Positions 10,186 through 22,500 are shown, counted from the first letter of the stretch. The stretch is DNA of 64,000 nt from Lathyrus oleraceus (GCF_024323335.1 NC_066581.1:464621027-464685026), one strand, 5' to 3'. Program-made: numbers and translations. Notes: generated from the letters alone by a model not told the origin.

Positions 10186-13100
10186 GTTAATCAAACCTAT
10201 TGAACATAATGATCCAACACCATCTCCCAACTTTGAGTTCCCTGTATTTGAGGTAGAAGAAGATGATGTTGAAGAGATCCCTGATGAGATTACCCGTCTG
10301 CTTGAGCACGAGGAGAAGATCATCCAGCCACATCTTGAGGATTTGGGAATAGTCAACTTAGGGTCTGAAGACTGCGTTCGTGAAGTGAAGATTGAGGCAC
10401 TCCTGGAAGAGTCTGTTAAGAAGGGGTTGATTGAGTTACTACGAGAATACGTCGACGTCTTTTCCTGGTCGTATAAAGACATGCCTTGTCTAGATACTGA
10501 TATCGTGCAACATTTCTTACCGCTGAAGCCTGAGTGTGTGCCTGTGAAGCAGAAGCTCAGAAGAACTCATCCTGATATGGCAGTGAAGATTAAAGAGGAA
10601 GTTCAGAAGCAAATTGATGTGGGGTTTCTGGTGACTTCTACATATCCTCAATGGGTGGCCAATATTGTGCCTGTACCTAAGAAAGATGGAAAAGTCCAAA
10701 TGTGTGTGGATTACCGTGACTTGAATAAAGCTAGTCTGAAAGATGATTTTCCTCTACCACACATTGATATGTTGGTAGACAATACAGCTAAATTCAATGT
10801 CGTCTCATTTATGGACGAATTTTCCGGTTATAATCAGATTAAAATGGCACCCGAGGATATGGAGAAGACAACATTCATCACGCCTTGGGGAACATTCTGT
10901 TATCGAGTGATGCCCTTAGGTTAGAAGAACGCCGGAGCCACGTATCAACGTGCTATGACTACCTTATTTCATGATATGATGCACAAGGAGATTGAGGTGT
11001 ATGTTGATGATATGATTGCTAATTCGAAAACGGAAGTTGAAGATGTAGAACACTTGTTGAAGCTTTTCCAACGTTTGAGGAAGTACAACCTCCGCTTGAA
11101 TCCGAACAAGTGTACATTTGATGTCCGTTCCGACAAGTTATTGGGCTTTATTGTCAGCGAGAGAGGTATTGAAGTTGATCCTGCCAAGGTCAAAGCAATA
11201 CAAGAGATGCCTGCGCCCAAGACCGAGAAGCAAGTCCAAGGTTTTCTTGGCCGCTTGAATTACATTTTGAGATTTATATCCCACATGACTGCCACATGTG
11301 CGCCTATATTCAAGCTCCTCCAGAAAGATCAGCGTCATGATTGGACCGAGGATTGCCAAAAGGCCTTTGATAGTATCAAAGAGTATCTGTCCGAGCCTCC
11401 GATTCTGTCTCCGCTTGTTGAAGGGAGACTGTTGATTATGTACTTGACTGTGCTGGATGATTCCATGGGTTGTGTCCTTGGTCAGCAAGATGAATCAGGA
11501 AAGAAAGAATATGCAATATACTACTTGAGTAAGAAGTGTACTGACTTTGAGTCTCGGTACTCAATGCTTGAGAAGACGTGATATGCTTTGGCTTAGGCTG
11601 CTAAACGCTTACGACAGTATATGTTGAATCATACGACATGGTTGATATCCAAAATGGATCCAATCAAGTATATCTTTGAAAATCCTGCTTTAACTGGGAG
11701 GATTTCCCGTTGGCAGATGTTGTTATCTGAGTATGATATTGAGTATCGAGCTCAAAAAGCTATTAAAGGTAGTATCTTGGCTGACCATTTGACGCATCAA
11801 CCAATTGAAGATTATCAGTTTGTGCATTGTGACTTCCCTGATAAAGAGGTTCTGTATTTGAAGATGAAAGATTGTGATGAGCCTACGCCCGATGAAGGGC
11901 CAAAGCCTGGTTCCCGGTGGGGTATGGTGTTCGATGGTGCTGTCAATCAGTATGGAAATGGTATTGGGGCAGTGATTATTACTCCTCAAGGCACACATTT
12001 TCCATTTACAGCAAGACTAACTTTCAAATACACGAATAACATGGCAGAGTATTAGGCTTGTATTATGGGTTTGGAAGAATGTATTGATCTTAGGATCAAA
12101 CATCTTGATGTTTATGGCAATTCAGCCCTTGTTGTTAACCAGATTAAGGGTGAATGGGAAATGAATCAGCCTGGCCTCATCCTATATAGAGATTATGCGA
12201 GGAGGATTTCAACTTTCTTTACTAAGGTCGACTTCCATCACATTCCTCGAGATGAGAATCGGATGGCAGATGCTCTCGCTATGCTTCCTTCAATGATTGT
12301 AGTGAAGTATTGGAATGAAGTCCCCAATATTACTGTGATGCGCTTGGATAGACCAACTCATGTGTTTGCAGTTGAAGAGGTGAAAGATGATAAGCCGTGG
12401 TATTGTGATATCAAGTGTTTTCTCCAATGTCAGGTTTACCCACCTGGGGCAGCTGTTAAAGACAAGAAGACTTTGAGGAGATTATCTGGCAGTTTCTACC
12501 TTAATGGTGATGTGCTTTACAAAAGGAATTTTGACATGGTTCTGCTCAGATGCGTGGATAGACACGAAGCAGACTTGTTGATGACTGAAGCCCGTGAAGG
12601 TTCATTTGGTACTCATTCCAGTGGACATGCTATGGCAAAGAAGATGTTGAGAGCAGGCTACTATTGGTTGACAATGGAGTCTAACTGCTACAAGTATGTG
12701 AAGAAATGCCACAAGTGTCAAGTTTATGCGGATAAGATTCATATTCCCCCGAAACTTCTGAATGTTATTTCCTCACCATGGCCTTTCTCCATGTGGGGAA
12801 TTGACATGATTGGCATGATTGAACCAAAGGCATCGAATGGTCACCATTTTATTCTCGTAGCTATTGATTACTTCACCAAGTGGGTGGAAGCGGCATCATA
12901 TGCAAATGTGACCAGGCAGGTGGTTGTAAACTTTATCAAGAACCAACTCATATGCCGATATGGTGTGCCAGACAAGATCATTATTGATAATGGATCTAAC
13001 CTGAACAATAAGATGATGAAGGAGCTGTGTAGCGAGTTCAAGATTGCACATCATAATTCTTCTCCCTATAGACCCAAGATGAATGGGGCTGTTGAAGCTG

Positions 13101-13624
13101 CTAACAAGAACATCAAGAAGATTATTCAGAAGATGGTTGTTACGTACAAAGATTGGCATGAGATGATGTCGTTTGCTTTACATGGCTATCGTACATCTGT
13201 TCGCACTTCAACAGGGGCAACCCCTTTCTCCCTTGTATATGGCATGGAGGTTGTGCTCCCCATAGAGGTCGAGATCCCATCAATGAGAGTCTTGATGGAA
13301 GCCAAGTTAACTGAGGCTGAATGGGTTCAGAGTCATTATGACCAACTGAATTTGATTGAAGAAGCGATTAAATGCCATGTTCCATGGCCACTTATATCAG
13401 AAAAGGATGAAGAAAGCCTTTGATAAGAAGGTCAAGCCTCGTGTGGCTCGAGAAGGTAACCTCGTGCTCAAGAAAGTCTTGTCTTTCACACCCAATTCCA
13501 GGGGAAAGTGGACTCCAAACTATGAAGGTCCATATGTTGTTAAGAGAGCCTTTTCAAGCGGTGCTTTGTTGCTTACAACTATGGATGGGGAGGATTTCAC
13601 TCGTCCTGTGAATTCAGATGCAGT
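10186..13624 (+). pseudogene. Element A RT - RNase H - aRNase H - integrase
   Basis: Order: linker to VKQKLRRTHPDMAVKIKEE; RT with CVDYRDLNKAS and active site VYVDDM (about 10999); first RNase H ending near YYLSKKCTDFESRYS; second, archaeal-type RNase H from about 11920 (VFDGAVN, then DVYGNSALV, then HIPRDENRMADAL); integrase with zinc finger GHAMAKK...CHKCQ and catalytic blocks WGIDMIG, IIDNGSN and GAVEAAN. In-frame stops: TAG near 10922, TGA near 11579, TAG near 11594, TAG near 12053. There is also a frameshift near 13356 in the C-terminal region. The frame continues to NSDAV at 13624, where element B interrupts it. Dual RNase H places it in the Tat/Ogre group. Nonfunctional. Confidence 0.88.
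13620..13624. repeat. Target site duplication of element B (GCAGT), left copy
   Basis: GCAGT here is repeated at 38415-38419, immediately outside B's two LTR ends. Removing B and one copy rejoins element A's integrase frame. Confidence 0.9.
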
Positions 13625-13958
13625 TGTCGCAACCTGAAAAATACAGTGTGCAAAAAAACAACCGGCGAAAGAAAATGACAGAAGAGTCGCCACCGTGCGT
13701 TATTTATCCCAAAGGAGGGAAAGGAAACGCTCGAAGTAAACCTGAAAAGAGGAAAGGAAAAGACAAGGTCTCGCAACCAAATCTTGGGTTAGGGAGTCGG
13801 TTATGCGAAGGGAAGGTATTAGCACCCCTACGCATCCGTAGTACTCTACGGGATCCACTTTTGTAGTTCTTGTCTAAAATGTGTGAGTTTATCTTGTGCT
13901 GTTTACTAAAAAAAGGGGTTAAATGAAAATGACTCGCGCGGATGTCGCATCCACTGCA

Positions 13959-14096
13959 TACGTATCTCATCTGAATATGAGAATCAGAGTCTTCGTAGCT
14001 CAGCTGACCTATGGGTTGGGGGGATGTGTGCTCGCTAAGACATCGCGTCTTATGCCTACGTATCTCATATGGAATGAGAATCAGAGCAAGCCGTAG
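13959..14096 (-). promoter_or_regulatory. Two tandem two-stem LTR hairpins, element B 3' LTR
   Basis: Copy 1: inner stem TCTCAT (13965-13970) with ATGAGA (13977-13982), outer TACG (13959-13962) with CGTA (13994-13997). Copy 2: inner TCTCAT (14063-14068) with ATGAGA (14074-14079), outer CTACG (14056-14060) with CGTAG (14092-14096). Both have the linker ATCAGAG between right inner and right outer arms. The 5' LTR carries the same pair at about 36955-37095. Confidence 0.55.
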
Positions 14097-14993
14097 TTCG
14101 GCTAACTACGGGGTTAAGGATTATGTTTTGGGGGCGGACGACGTTACTACGCAATCTACCGGATGCTCGACCTTTGGAGACTTACTCACCTGTAGTAGAA
14201 GGAGTAAACGTGTGTTTAGGAGAAGAAAAATCAATGAAGGGTTAGGGTTTGGGATGCTCATGCAAAAAGGCAGTCCTTGACGAAGGAACCATGCTACCTG
14301 CGGGGATACGAACACATACAAAACAAACATGTATAAAGTAAATGTGCCAACAAGGCAATCAGAATAAATCTCCCAAATGGTATCCCACAAGAAAAGTGGA
14401 ATATCCAGCGAGCTATCCCTGCAAAAGTCATGTGAGCCTTCACAAAAACTCAACAAAAGGGTTAGTGAAACAAGATAAGGATTAGGAGAAAACATGCTAT
14501 GACAAACGTAATTCAGATTAGAGCAAAACAATATGGTTTTTCATGGATAACAGTATGGTTATAGAAACCTCAAACTCTGTGGCATACACTTCAGAAATTA
14601 AACGATTAAGCATTCAAGGCATTATTTATACATTCATACATAATTATGAACTCGTGGGCAAAAACCTAATGAAATTCATCCATCATACCTCAAACGTTCA
14701 GAGTATTCAACTTCAAAGCACAAAGGTAATGGGAATAAGGGCAAACCTGATTGGAGAGATCGGTTGAAATCAAATGGCACGGCTGGATTTGCAAACCAAT
14801 GTTAGGGTTTGCTTGAGCTGAAAGTGTGTGAGTCAGAATGAACCTTTCAGAGTTTCCTGGAGGTTGCTCTGAACTCTGTTAGCTCTTCTCTCACTATCTT
14901 TTTCCCCAGGGTTCTTCTCTCACTATCTTTTTCCCAGACAGGGTAATAGGAATAGAATCCCTTTTGTTTCACTGAAACTCTGGATTTATAACC

Positions 14994-15000
14994 TGATTTT
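14994..15000 (-). promoter_or_regulatory. TATA box, element B 3' LTR
   Basis: Reverse complement TATAAAT, about 410 bp from the LTR start. Equivalent site in the 5' LTR is 37981-37987, extended by the preceding base. Confidence 0.5.
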
Positions 15001-15409
15001 TGTGGACCTGTGGGCTCAAATGAGAGAGGTCCAAGTCCAAGATTTTTTCTTTTATTTATTTATTTATTTATTTTTGTTTTCCGTTTTCTTTTTCCTTTTT
15101 TTTCGTTTTTTTTTCAAAACACGTGGGCTTCGCCTAGCGAGCATGGCAGCTCATGAACAAACCTTTGCTCCTTCAAGATTAATGTTTTGACTGACGAATA
15201 GACCCCTGTTGGAAGTAACTCAAGTCTTTCCCTTGTGTTGACTGATCATCTAAATAGAGCCCACAAAGTGTCCTGGATGATGTTCAAGATTCTTGGATCC
15301 GATTCCGATTGACATGATGAAATGTTAAATGACCTAAAAATGAATGCATGCATAAGGGGTAAAGCGTATGCTTCCAGGAAAAATGAAGGGTAAATTTTGG
15401 GGTATTACA

Positions 15410-15426
15410 GCTGCCCCTATTCAATC
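15410..15426 (-). promoter_or_regulatory. Polypurine tract of element B
   Basis: Sense strand GATTGAATAGGGGCAGC directly abuts the 3' LTR start TGTAATACC. Element D has GAATAGGGGCAAC in the same place. It is the expected plus-strand priming site. Confidence 0.75.
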
Positions 15427-17461
15427 AACTAGAGACCTGGAAAGAAGATAACAGCGGCTTTCGTGCTTTCGAGGTATCAAGGGATTGAATACAATATAAG
15501 CCCGAAAATTTGCACTGAAGTGAAGTGAAGTAACAATGCCTGTCAGAATCGGCAAAGAGGTGGTCTTGAAAGAAGAATCCGTCTGGTACGGTGAGAGTCA
15601 GTCTGAATACCGAAAAAGAATGTTAACCTGGATACAAAAATAAATGGTAACACAGAAATAACGATGGCCTGAATGCCGCTCATCAGTCTGAATACCGAAA
15701 AATACTTCGATCTAAACATCGGGAGATATGAGATTATTAATATCGGTCTGAACACCGAGAGGCTGGCCTGAATGCCACAAGTTGCGTCGACCTGAACGTC
15801 GGAACTTCTTCGATCTGAACATCGGAAAACTGGCCTGAATGCCACAAGTTGCATCGACCTGAACATCGGAAACTTCTTCGATCTGAACATCGGAAAATTG
15901 GCCTGAATGCCACAAGTTGCATTGACCTGAACGTCGGAAACTTCTTCGATCTGACATCGGAAAACTGGCCTGAACGCCACAAGTTGCATCGACCTGAACG
16001 TCGGAAACTTATTTGATCTGAACATCGGAAAACTGGCCTGAACGCCACAAGTTGCATCGACCTGAACGTCGGAAACTTCTTCGATCTGAACATCAGAAAA
16101 CTGGCCTGAACGCCACTTCGGTCTGAATACCGGAAACTTCATGCCTGTCAGCATCGGCAGAAATACGGAACGATAATAGAGGCGGCGTGTGGGCCAATGA
16201 GACTTGCTGGGGATAACAAAGGTAAGTCATGAAGAATCTTCAGTCTGAGTACTGGAAACAACTTCTGGCTTATCACTTGGGATACCGAGAATGTTTTATG
16301 CTTACATGCGTATGTTTGAATTTTTCAATGGCGTAATGCTCCATGAAAATGGAAATGCTACGCAATTTGCAATGCAATATGATTCTACATGCAGGGATGT
16401 GAAATGCTGGGTAGAATGCCAAGCTGAGGCAAGGGGATCTGCTGGGGAAATGATCACCATCTTCTGGACCCTGACAAGGCTGATGGAGATGCATAGCGCA
16501 AAGAATTCTATGGGGAAATAACCCGCCACACGGTGTTCTAGCAATGACGAAATACCGAGATTCTAACTGGGGAGAGAACGACACTGAAAACCTGTTGTTG
16601 GGGAAAACGATAGTGGTTCTGGCAACCACGATTTGCGAGAGATGACTCAGCAGGGGAAGCAAACACCGATACGGTACCGAGGTTCTGCTTCAAGGAAAGA
16701 AACCATGGACCTGGCATTGGGATTATCGATCTGGCCACGAACTCTGAGGAGCAGCCGCTTCTGCTGGGAAGATACGGTCTGGCACTGTCAACTCCGCTGG
16801 GGGTATATAGTCTGACACTGTCAACTCTACTGGGAGTGTATAATCTGAAACCAACGCTTGGGGGGAGGTACAGTGGTGAGAACCTGCTAGGGATTGAAGA
16901 ATCCAACGCTCTGATCAGCTCTGCAGGGATAAGATACCGAATTCGTCTGTTGGCGGAAAACATTCACGATCATCTGCAGGGGATTTTAAGGAAATGCCCC
17001 GAGGGTACCTGTTCTGAATAGGCAATCCAAAGCACTTAAAATTTACTGCAATTTTAGATGTTTATTAAGTATGTACCTGTAAAGCTCTTATGTGTCATGA
17101 TGCAATGTTTATCAAAAAATTCGGACGTCATTTTTGCAAACAAAATAAAAAAATGAAAATGAAAATAGAGATATACTGAATAACATGATTTTATTGATTG
17201 AACGGCCTCTGAATAGGCATTTACATCAGGAAGCAATCCCTGGAAAGAGGTAATCACACAACAGATAAAAACAAACATTAATCTAATGGCAATGCGAAAT
17301 GGATTTCTATTGGGTTCCAATTCTGCTATGACTTGCTCGTGTTCAAGATCCTCCAGATGATCAGCTTTCTGAAAGAGTGATTGGACTATTTCCTATCCTT
17401 CAAAAGTTTCCATTCATTGACACGAGATGAGATTCAGAACTACTCAGAACGCAGTCATTCG
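15427..17461 (-). other. Element B 3' UTR
   Basis: Noncoding interval of about 2 kb between the integrase hairpin array and the polypurine tract. It holds the 68-bp tandem repeat (15740-16130). Between about 16200 and 16990 it has a dispersed motif reading TCCCCAG on the sense strand, about a dozen variants. A module at 17040-17330 (around TTTATCAAAAAATTCGGACG) is also present in element D at 51490-51730. Open frames across it, including a 203-codon one at 15543-16154, come from the repeats. Confidence 0.75.
15740..16130 (-). repeat. 68-bp tandem repeat in element B 3' UTR
   Basis: Five to six units of about 68 bp containing GGCCTGAATGCCACAAGTTGC and one or two variants of CGATCTGAACATCGG. 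The CTGAACRTCGG sub-motif recurs at about 20 bp inside each unit. Unit phase is broken at both edges by single copies of related motifs. Confidence 0.88.
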
Positions 17462-17481
17462 CTTAATCCCTAACTTTTGCC

Positions 17482-17670
17482 TGGATCGCCCTTTTCGGGT
17501 TTTCAATCCATCGGGATACCCATTTTTTCCTAAGTTGCCTTTTCAGGTTTTCAACTTACCGGGTGTACAATCTTTTCACTTTTAATCCCTAATTTTTGCC
17601 CGAACCTGTTTCATTTTCTTGGTTCGCCGGGATGCCCATTTTTGCCTGGACTACTCTTTTTATTGTCCAG
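17482..17670 (-). promoter_or_regulatory. Tandem hairpin array after integrase stop, element B (four hairpins)
   Basis: Sense (minus) order: CTGGAC/GTCCAG (17670-17646); CGAACC/GGTTCG (17626-17601); TAAGTTG/CAACTTA (17558-17531) with inner CCTGAAAAGG; TGGATTG/CGATCCA (17510-17482, one T-G wobble) with inner CCCGAAAAGGG. Each is followed by a run like CCAGGCAAAAATG. The array begins 11 bases after the stop codon at 17681. Equivalent arrays are at 38460-38610 (A) and 51876-51951 (D). Function unknown; the sense-strand wobble suggests an RNA structure. Confidence 0.65.
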
Positions 17671-17680
17671 CGGGTCTATT

Positions 17681-17766
17681 TCATGCGAAGTATTTTTTAA
17701 CTGCGTCTGAGTTCACCGGGGAATTGAAGTTTTCACCATCCATCGTTGCAAGCATTAAGGCCCCAC
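17681..17766 (-). pseudogene. Element B integrase C-terminal tail
   Basis: Reads GALMLATMDGENFNSPVNSD then AVKKYFA and a TGA stop at 17681. It is the end of the integrase frame at 25827-29220, separated by element C. Without C the join reads FDGGALML, as in the uninterrupted homologue. Confidence 0.88.
17762..17766. repeat. Target site duplication of element C (CCCAC), left copy
   Basis: CCCAC is repeated at 25827-25831 just outside the other LTR end. Confidence 0.93.
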
Positions 17767-19538
17767 TGTAACACCCTTCTAAATACCCCAAATATTTAAT
17801 TAAAACAACAGCATATAAATCAATATCAGAGTAATCATGCACCAAGGGTGTCACATAATACTTCACATAATTCACCGTAAAATCAGTCATGCTCATTATT
17901 TAATCCAACATAAACACTTCTTTAAAAATTCGCAGCGGATAGAAACATTCAACATCTGTAATATCTTAAAATTAACATTTATTCAACAAATAAAACATCC
18001 CGTCCCGATGTTACATCTATCAGAGCATGACCCACTAAAACCACTATAGACTTCAAGCACTAGCTTCTACTCAACTCACTGCTCGTTACCTGAAAAATAT
18101 AACTGTAAGGGTGAGTTCCTCAATCGATATAACAAATATTATAAATCATCATGTTATGTTAAGTAACTTTACACGTTAATCACCCACATCATATCATGCA
18201 TTCGGTAGCAGCATATTCAACTCACATCATATTCAAACACAACGTAAATGCAACTCAAATGAGACTCGACTCGTCATGCATGTGGTACCATTTGGAGTAA
18301 AACTCCCAACTTAAAATCATTGCCAGTTTAGTGGGCATCAAGGCATAAGCCTTCAACTTTCAACTTAAAATTTTTGCCAATCCAGGCCAACGTGGTGTGA
18401 GCAAAAGCCCCATAATTTTGCCAATCCAGGCCAACGTGGTGTGAGCAAAAGCCCCAACTTAATGCATATGAATGTATATGGCATGTACGACTTGAAAGTT
18501 CAACAACATAATAACAACGACTACATAACAGCTTTTTCAGCAACAACAACTTAAAAATCAACTTTGGCTCATCAGCCTACAACTCAGCATTTTCAACAAA
18601 ACAACTGATATTCAACTTTGGCTCATCAGCCTACAACTTAATATTTTCCACAAAAACAACTTATCAACATATTTGCATCAACATTTCACAACATAGACTC
18701 CACGAATTTATTTATCACAATTGGATACAATAGGCCAATCACCAATTACACTTACATCATAAAAATCAACCATTTTTACATACTGCAACAGTGTTAACCG
18801 GTTAACGCTATAGGTTAACCGGTTAACGCAGGAAAATTACACTTCCAGGCAAAACGCAACAGTGTTAACCGGTTAACGCTATAGGTTAACCGGTTAACGC
18901 AGGCAAAACTCAACATTTTTCACAATTTATAACAGTGTTAACCGGTTAACACCCTGGGTTAACCGGTTAACGCAGGCGAAACAGCAGTTCCTGCGCTAAC
19001 ACAAGGCAGAATGCAGAGTTTCCGCATTTTCCGCCGTTGGAGGACTTCCGGACCTCCGATTCAACTTCCGTAAAAAGCTGTACGTCCAGAAATTCACAAT
19101 ACACTCAAATACAGATTCAATTACAACTTATACACAACATATCCAACACAACTTCTCAGTATTCAACAATCCCAATTAGGGTCAATTCAACGGTTTCTCA
19201 CTACCCATGACATGTTAATCTATAATACCCATTAAACGACGATAAACCCCCCTTACCTTAACAATCCGGCAACTCTTCGAGCTTCAAGCTTTTCCGTTCT
19301 CCAACCTTTGCTCTACAGCTCTTTGCCCTTTTCCTCTTCTCTGCAGCTTCTCAGTTTTCACGTAAAAACCTTTTCCAAAAATGAAAACCTTTTCTCTTAT
19401 TCCACTTATATATTTTCCAATAATAATTATTATTCCAAAATAATAATAATAATCCAATAATTCAATTTATTTAATTAAATTATTAAATATATTATTAACT
19501 TAATTAAATAATTCTTTTACTTTATTTGGGGTGTTACA
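17767..19538 (-). repeat. Element C 3' LTR
   Basis: 1772 bp; minus strand TGTAACACCCC at 19538 to GGGTGTTACA at 17767. TATATAAG lies at 19405-19412 (minus). It contains a duplicated 40-bp piece (GCCAATCCAGGCCAACGTGG at about 18374 and 18419), a duplicated CAACTTTGGCTCATCAGCC piece, and six 14-bp palindromes at 18793-18971. A 170-bp AT-rich segment precedes the TATA box. Confidence 0.95.
18793..18971. repeat. Six copies of palindrome GTTAACCGGTTAAC, element C 3' LTR
   Basis: Perfect 14-bp palindromes at 18793, 18814, 18864, 18885, 18937 and 18958. They form three pairs with start-to-start spacing of 21 bp within a pair; each pair is introduced by CAGT and followed by CGCAGG. They lie downstream of the TATA box in LTR orientation. 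The 5' LTR has the same six at 25080-25258. Possible transcription-factor dimer sites (core GGTTAA resembles the plant GT element) or RNA/DNA foldbacks; unproven. Confidence 0.9.
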
Positions 19539-19551
19539 ACTCTCCCCCACT
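19539..19551 (-). promoter_or_regulatory. Polypurine tract of element C
   Basis: Sense strand AGTGGGGGAGAGT abuts the 3' LTR start TGTAACACC. It is preceded by CGAGGACGAAAACTC, a frequent end of chromovirus 3' UTRs. Confidence 0.9.
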
Positions 19552-19580
19552 AAAAGAGTTTTCGTCCTCGAAAACATACC

Positions 19581-22500
19581 TCAAACAAATAACTCTGGAT
19601 AGGACTCCTTCATCTGACTCTCCAGTTCCCAAGTCACATTGCCACCTGCTGGTCCTCCCCAAGCTACCTTCACCAAGGCAATCTCTTTACCCCGCAACTG
19701 CTTCAACTCTCGATCCTCGATCCTCATAGGTGATGTTTCAACAGTCAGGTTATCTCTCACCTGTACATCATCTACTTGGACTACATGCGACGGATCATGA
19801 ATGTACCTCCTCAACTGAGACACATGAAAAACCTCATGCAAATTCGCAAGTGACGGCGGTAAAGCGACACGATAGGCTACCTCTCCTATCCTCTCTAAAA
19901 CTTGATAAGGACCAATAAATCGAGGTGTCAACTTCTTCGACTTCAAAGCCCGACCAACACCTGTTATCGGAGTAACACGAAGAAACACATGATTTCCCTC
20001 TTGAAACTCAAGTGACGTCCTCCTCTTGTCATGATAACTCTTCTGACGACTCTGAGCCATCCTCATCTTCTCCTGAATCATCTTAATCTTTTCTGTAGTT
20101 TGTTGAACAATTTCCGGTCCGACCATAGCACTCTCACCGGACTCACACCAACATAACGGTGTCCGACATCTCCTACCATACAAAGCTTCAAACGGCGCCA
20201 TACCAATGCTCGAATGAAAACTATTGTTGTAGGTAAACTCAATCAAAGGTAAATAACAATCCCAACTACCTCCCTTTTCCAAAACACAAGCTCTCAAAAG
20301 ATCCTCTAATGACTGAATCGTCCTCTCAGTCTGACCATCAGTCTGCGGATGATATGCAGAACTCAATCTCAGCTTAGTTCCCAAAGCCTTCTGCAAACCT
20401 TCCCAGAACTTCGATGTAAATCTAGGATCTCTGTCCGAAACAATATTAGACGGAATTCCATGCAAACTTACAATCTTCTCAATATACAACTCAGCCAATT
20501 TTTCTAACGGATAATCCATTCTAATCGGAATGAAATGAGCCGACTTTGTCAATCTGTCAACAATCACCCAAATAGCTTCAAAATTCTTAATTGTCCTCGG
20601 TAAACCAGAAACAAAATCCATACTAATACTATCCCACTTCCACTCTGGAATAGCCAACGGTTGCATTAGCCCAGACGGCTTCTGATGCTCAATCTTTGAC
20701 TTCTGACAAGTCAAACAAGAATAAACAAAGCTCGCGATTTCTCTTTTCATTCCCGGCCACCAAAATAACTTCTTCAAATCATGATACATCTTCGTGGCTC
20801 CAGGATGAATACTCAACCCACTACGATGTCCTTCCTCAAGAATACTCTTCTTAAGCTCGGTAACATCCGGAATACACACCCGACTACCAAACTTCAAAAT
20901 ACCATTCTCATCAACTCTGAATTCGCCACCTTGACCTTGATTCACTAGAGTCAACTTATCAACCAAAAGCATATCAGATTTCTGACCCTCTCTGATCTCA
21001 TCCAGAATACCACTTGTCAACTTCAACATTCCCAATTTAACACTATTGTGAGTACTCTCACACACCAAACTCAAGTCTCTAAACTGCTCAATCAAATCCA
21101 GTTCCTTAACCATTAACATAGACATATGTAATGATTTCCGACTCAATGCATCAGCCACTACGTTTGCTTTACCCGGATGGTAATTCAAACCAAAGTCATA
21201 ATCCTTTAGAAACTCTAACCATCTTCTCTGTCTCATATTCAGCTCTTTCTGATCAAACAAATACTTTAAACTTTTATGGTCACTGAAAACCTCAAATCTT
21301 GACCCGTACAAGTAATGTCTCCATAACTTCAGAACAAACACCACAGCTGCCAACTCTAAATCATGCGTCGGATAGTTCCTCTCATGAACCCTCAGCTGTC
21401 TTGAAGCATAAGCTATAACCTGCTTATTCTGCATCAACACGCCACCCAAACCCAACAATGAAGCATCACAGTAAACCTCAAATGGTTCCGACGGACTCGG
21501 TAATATCAGAATATGAGCAGTAGTCAACCTCCTCTTTAGCTCTTGGAAACCTTCTTCACATTTTGAGTCCCAAACAAACGCTTGCCCCTTTCTAGTCAAC
21601 ATCGTCAATGGTAACGCCAACTTAGAAAATCCCTCAATGAACTTCCTATAATAACCAGCCAAACCAAGAAAACTTCGAATCTCAGCAACAGACTTCGGAG
21701 CTTCCCACTTAGATACCGCTTTTATCTTAGAAGGATCAACAGCCACACCACCTCTTGAAATCACATGACCAAGAAAACTTACCTCCCATAACCAAAATTC
21801 GCACTTGGACAATTTAGCAAATAACTTCTTTTCTCGTAGGACTTCTAAAACCACTCTCAAATGCTCAGCATGCTCTTCTTCAGATTTCGAATACACCAAA
21901 ATATCATCAATAAACACCACAACAAACTTGTCTAGGTACGGATGGAAAATCCTATTCATATACTCCATAAATACTCCAGGTGCATTAGTCACACCAAAAG
22001 GCATTACAGAATACTCATAATGTCCATACCTTGTTCTGAAAGCAGTCTTCTGAATATCCTCTGTTTTCACACGGATCTGATGATACCCAGATCTCAAATC
22101 TATTTTACTGAACACACTTGCACCAACCAACTGATCCATCAAATCATCAATCCTCGGCAAAGGATACCGATTTTTGATCGTCACTTTATTCAGTTGCCTG
22201 TAGTCCACACACAACCTCATAGTACCTTCTTTCTTCTTAACCAATAGCACTGGTGCACCCCACGGTGACACACTCGGACGAATAAATTTCTTATCCAACA
22301 GATCTTCCAACTGACTCTTCAATTCAGTTAACTCAACAACAGACATACGGTACGGAGCCATCGATATCGGCCTAGTACCAGGTACCAAGTCAATAGAGAA
22401 CTCCACTTCACGCTCTGGCGGCAATTCATTCACTTCTTCCGGAAACACATCAGGAAAATCACACACCACTGCTAGATCGCCAATCACCAGTTTATCTTTA

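Larger units (their letters stand above)
13625..15409 (-). repeat. Element B 3' LTR (1785 bp)
   Basis: Minus strand starts TGTAATACCCC at 15409 and ends at 13625 (plus-strand start TGTCGCAACC). It is highly similar to 36622-38414. A TATA box lies near 14997. Two copies of the CTACG hairpin are at about 13959-14096. A 70-bp block at 14138-14210 (GCAATCTACCGGATGCTCG in it) is nearly identical to one in element D's LTR at 47795-47866. A T-rich microsatellite lies near 15043-15115. Confidence 0.92.

Noticed and set aside
13625..15409. Reading the two 1.8-kb LTRs (here and 36622-38414) as two independent solo LTRs
   Set aside because: Neither has a matching duplication on its own two sides; GCAGT is found only outside the pair, and a polypurine tract abuts the inner side of the left one.
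15543..16154. 203-codon minus-strand frame with repeating FRSMQLVAFRP-like peptide
   Set aside because: It is the 68-bp tandem repeat in element B's 3' UTR; frames in other phases are open too and there is no recognisable domain.
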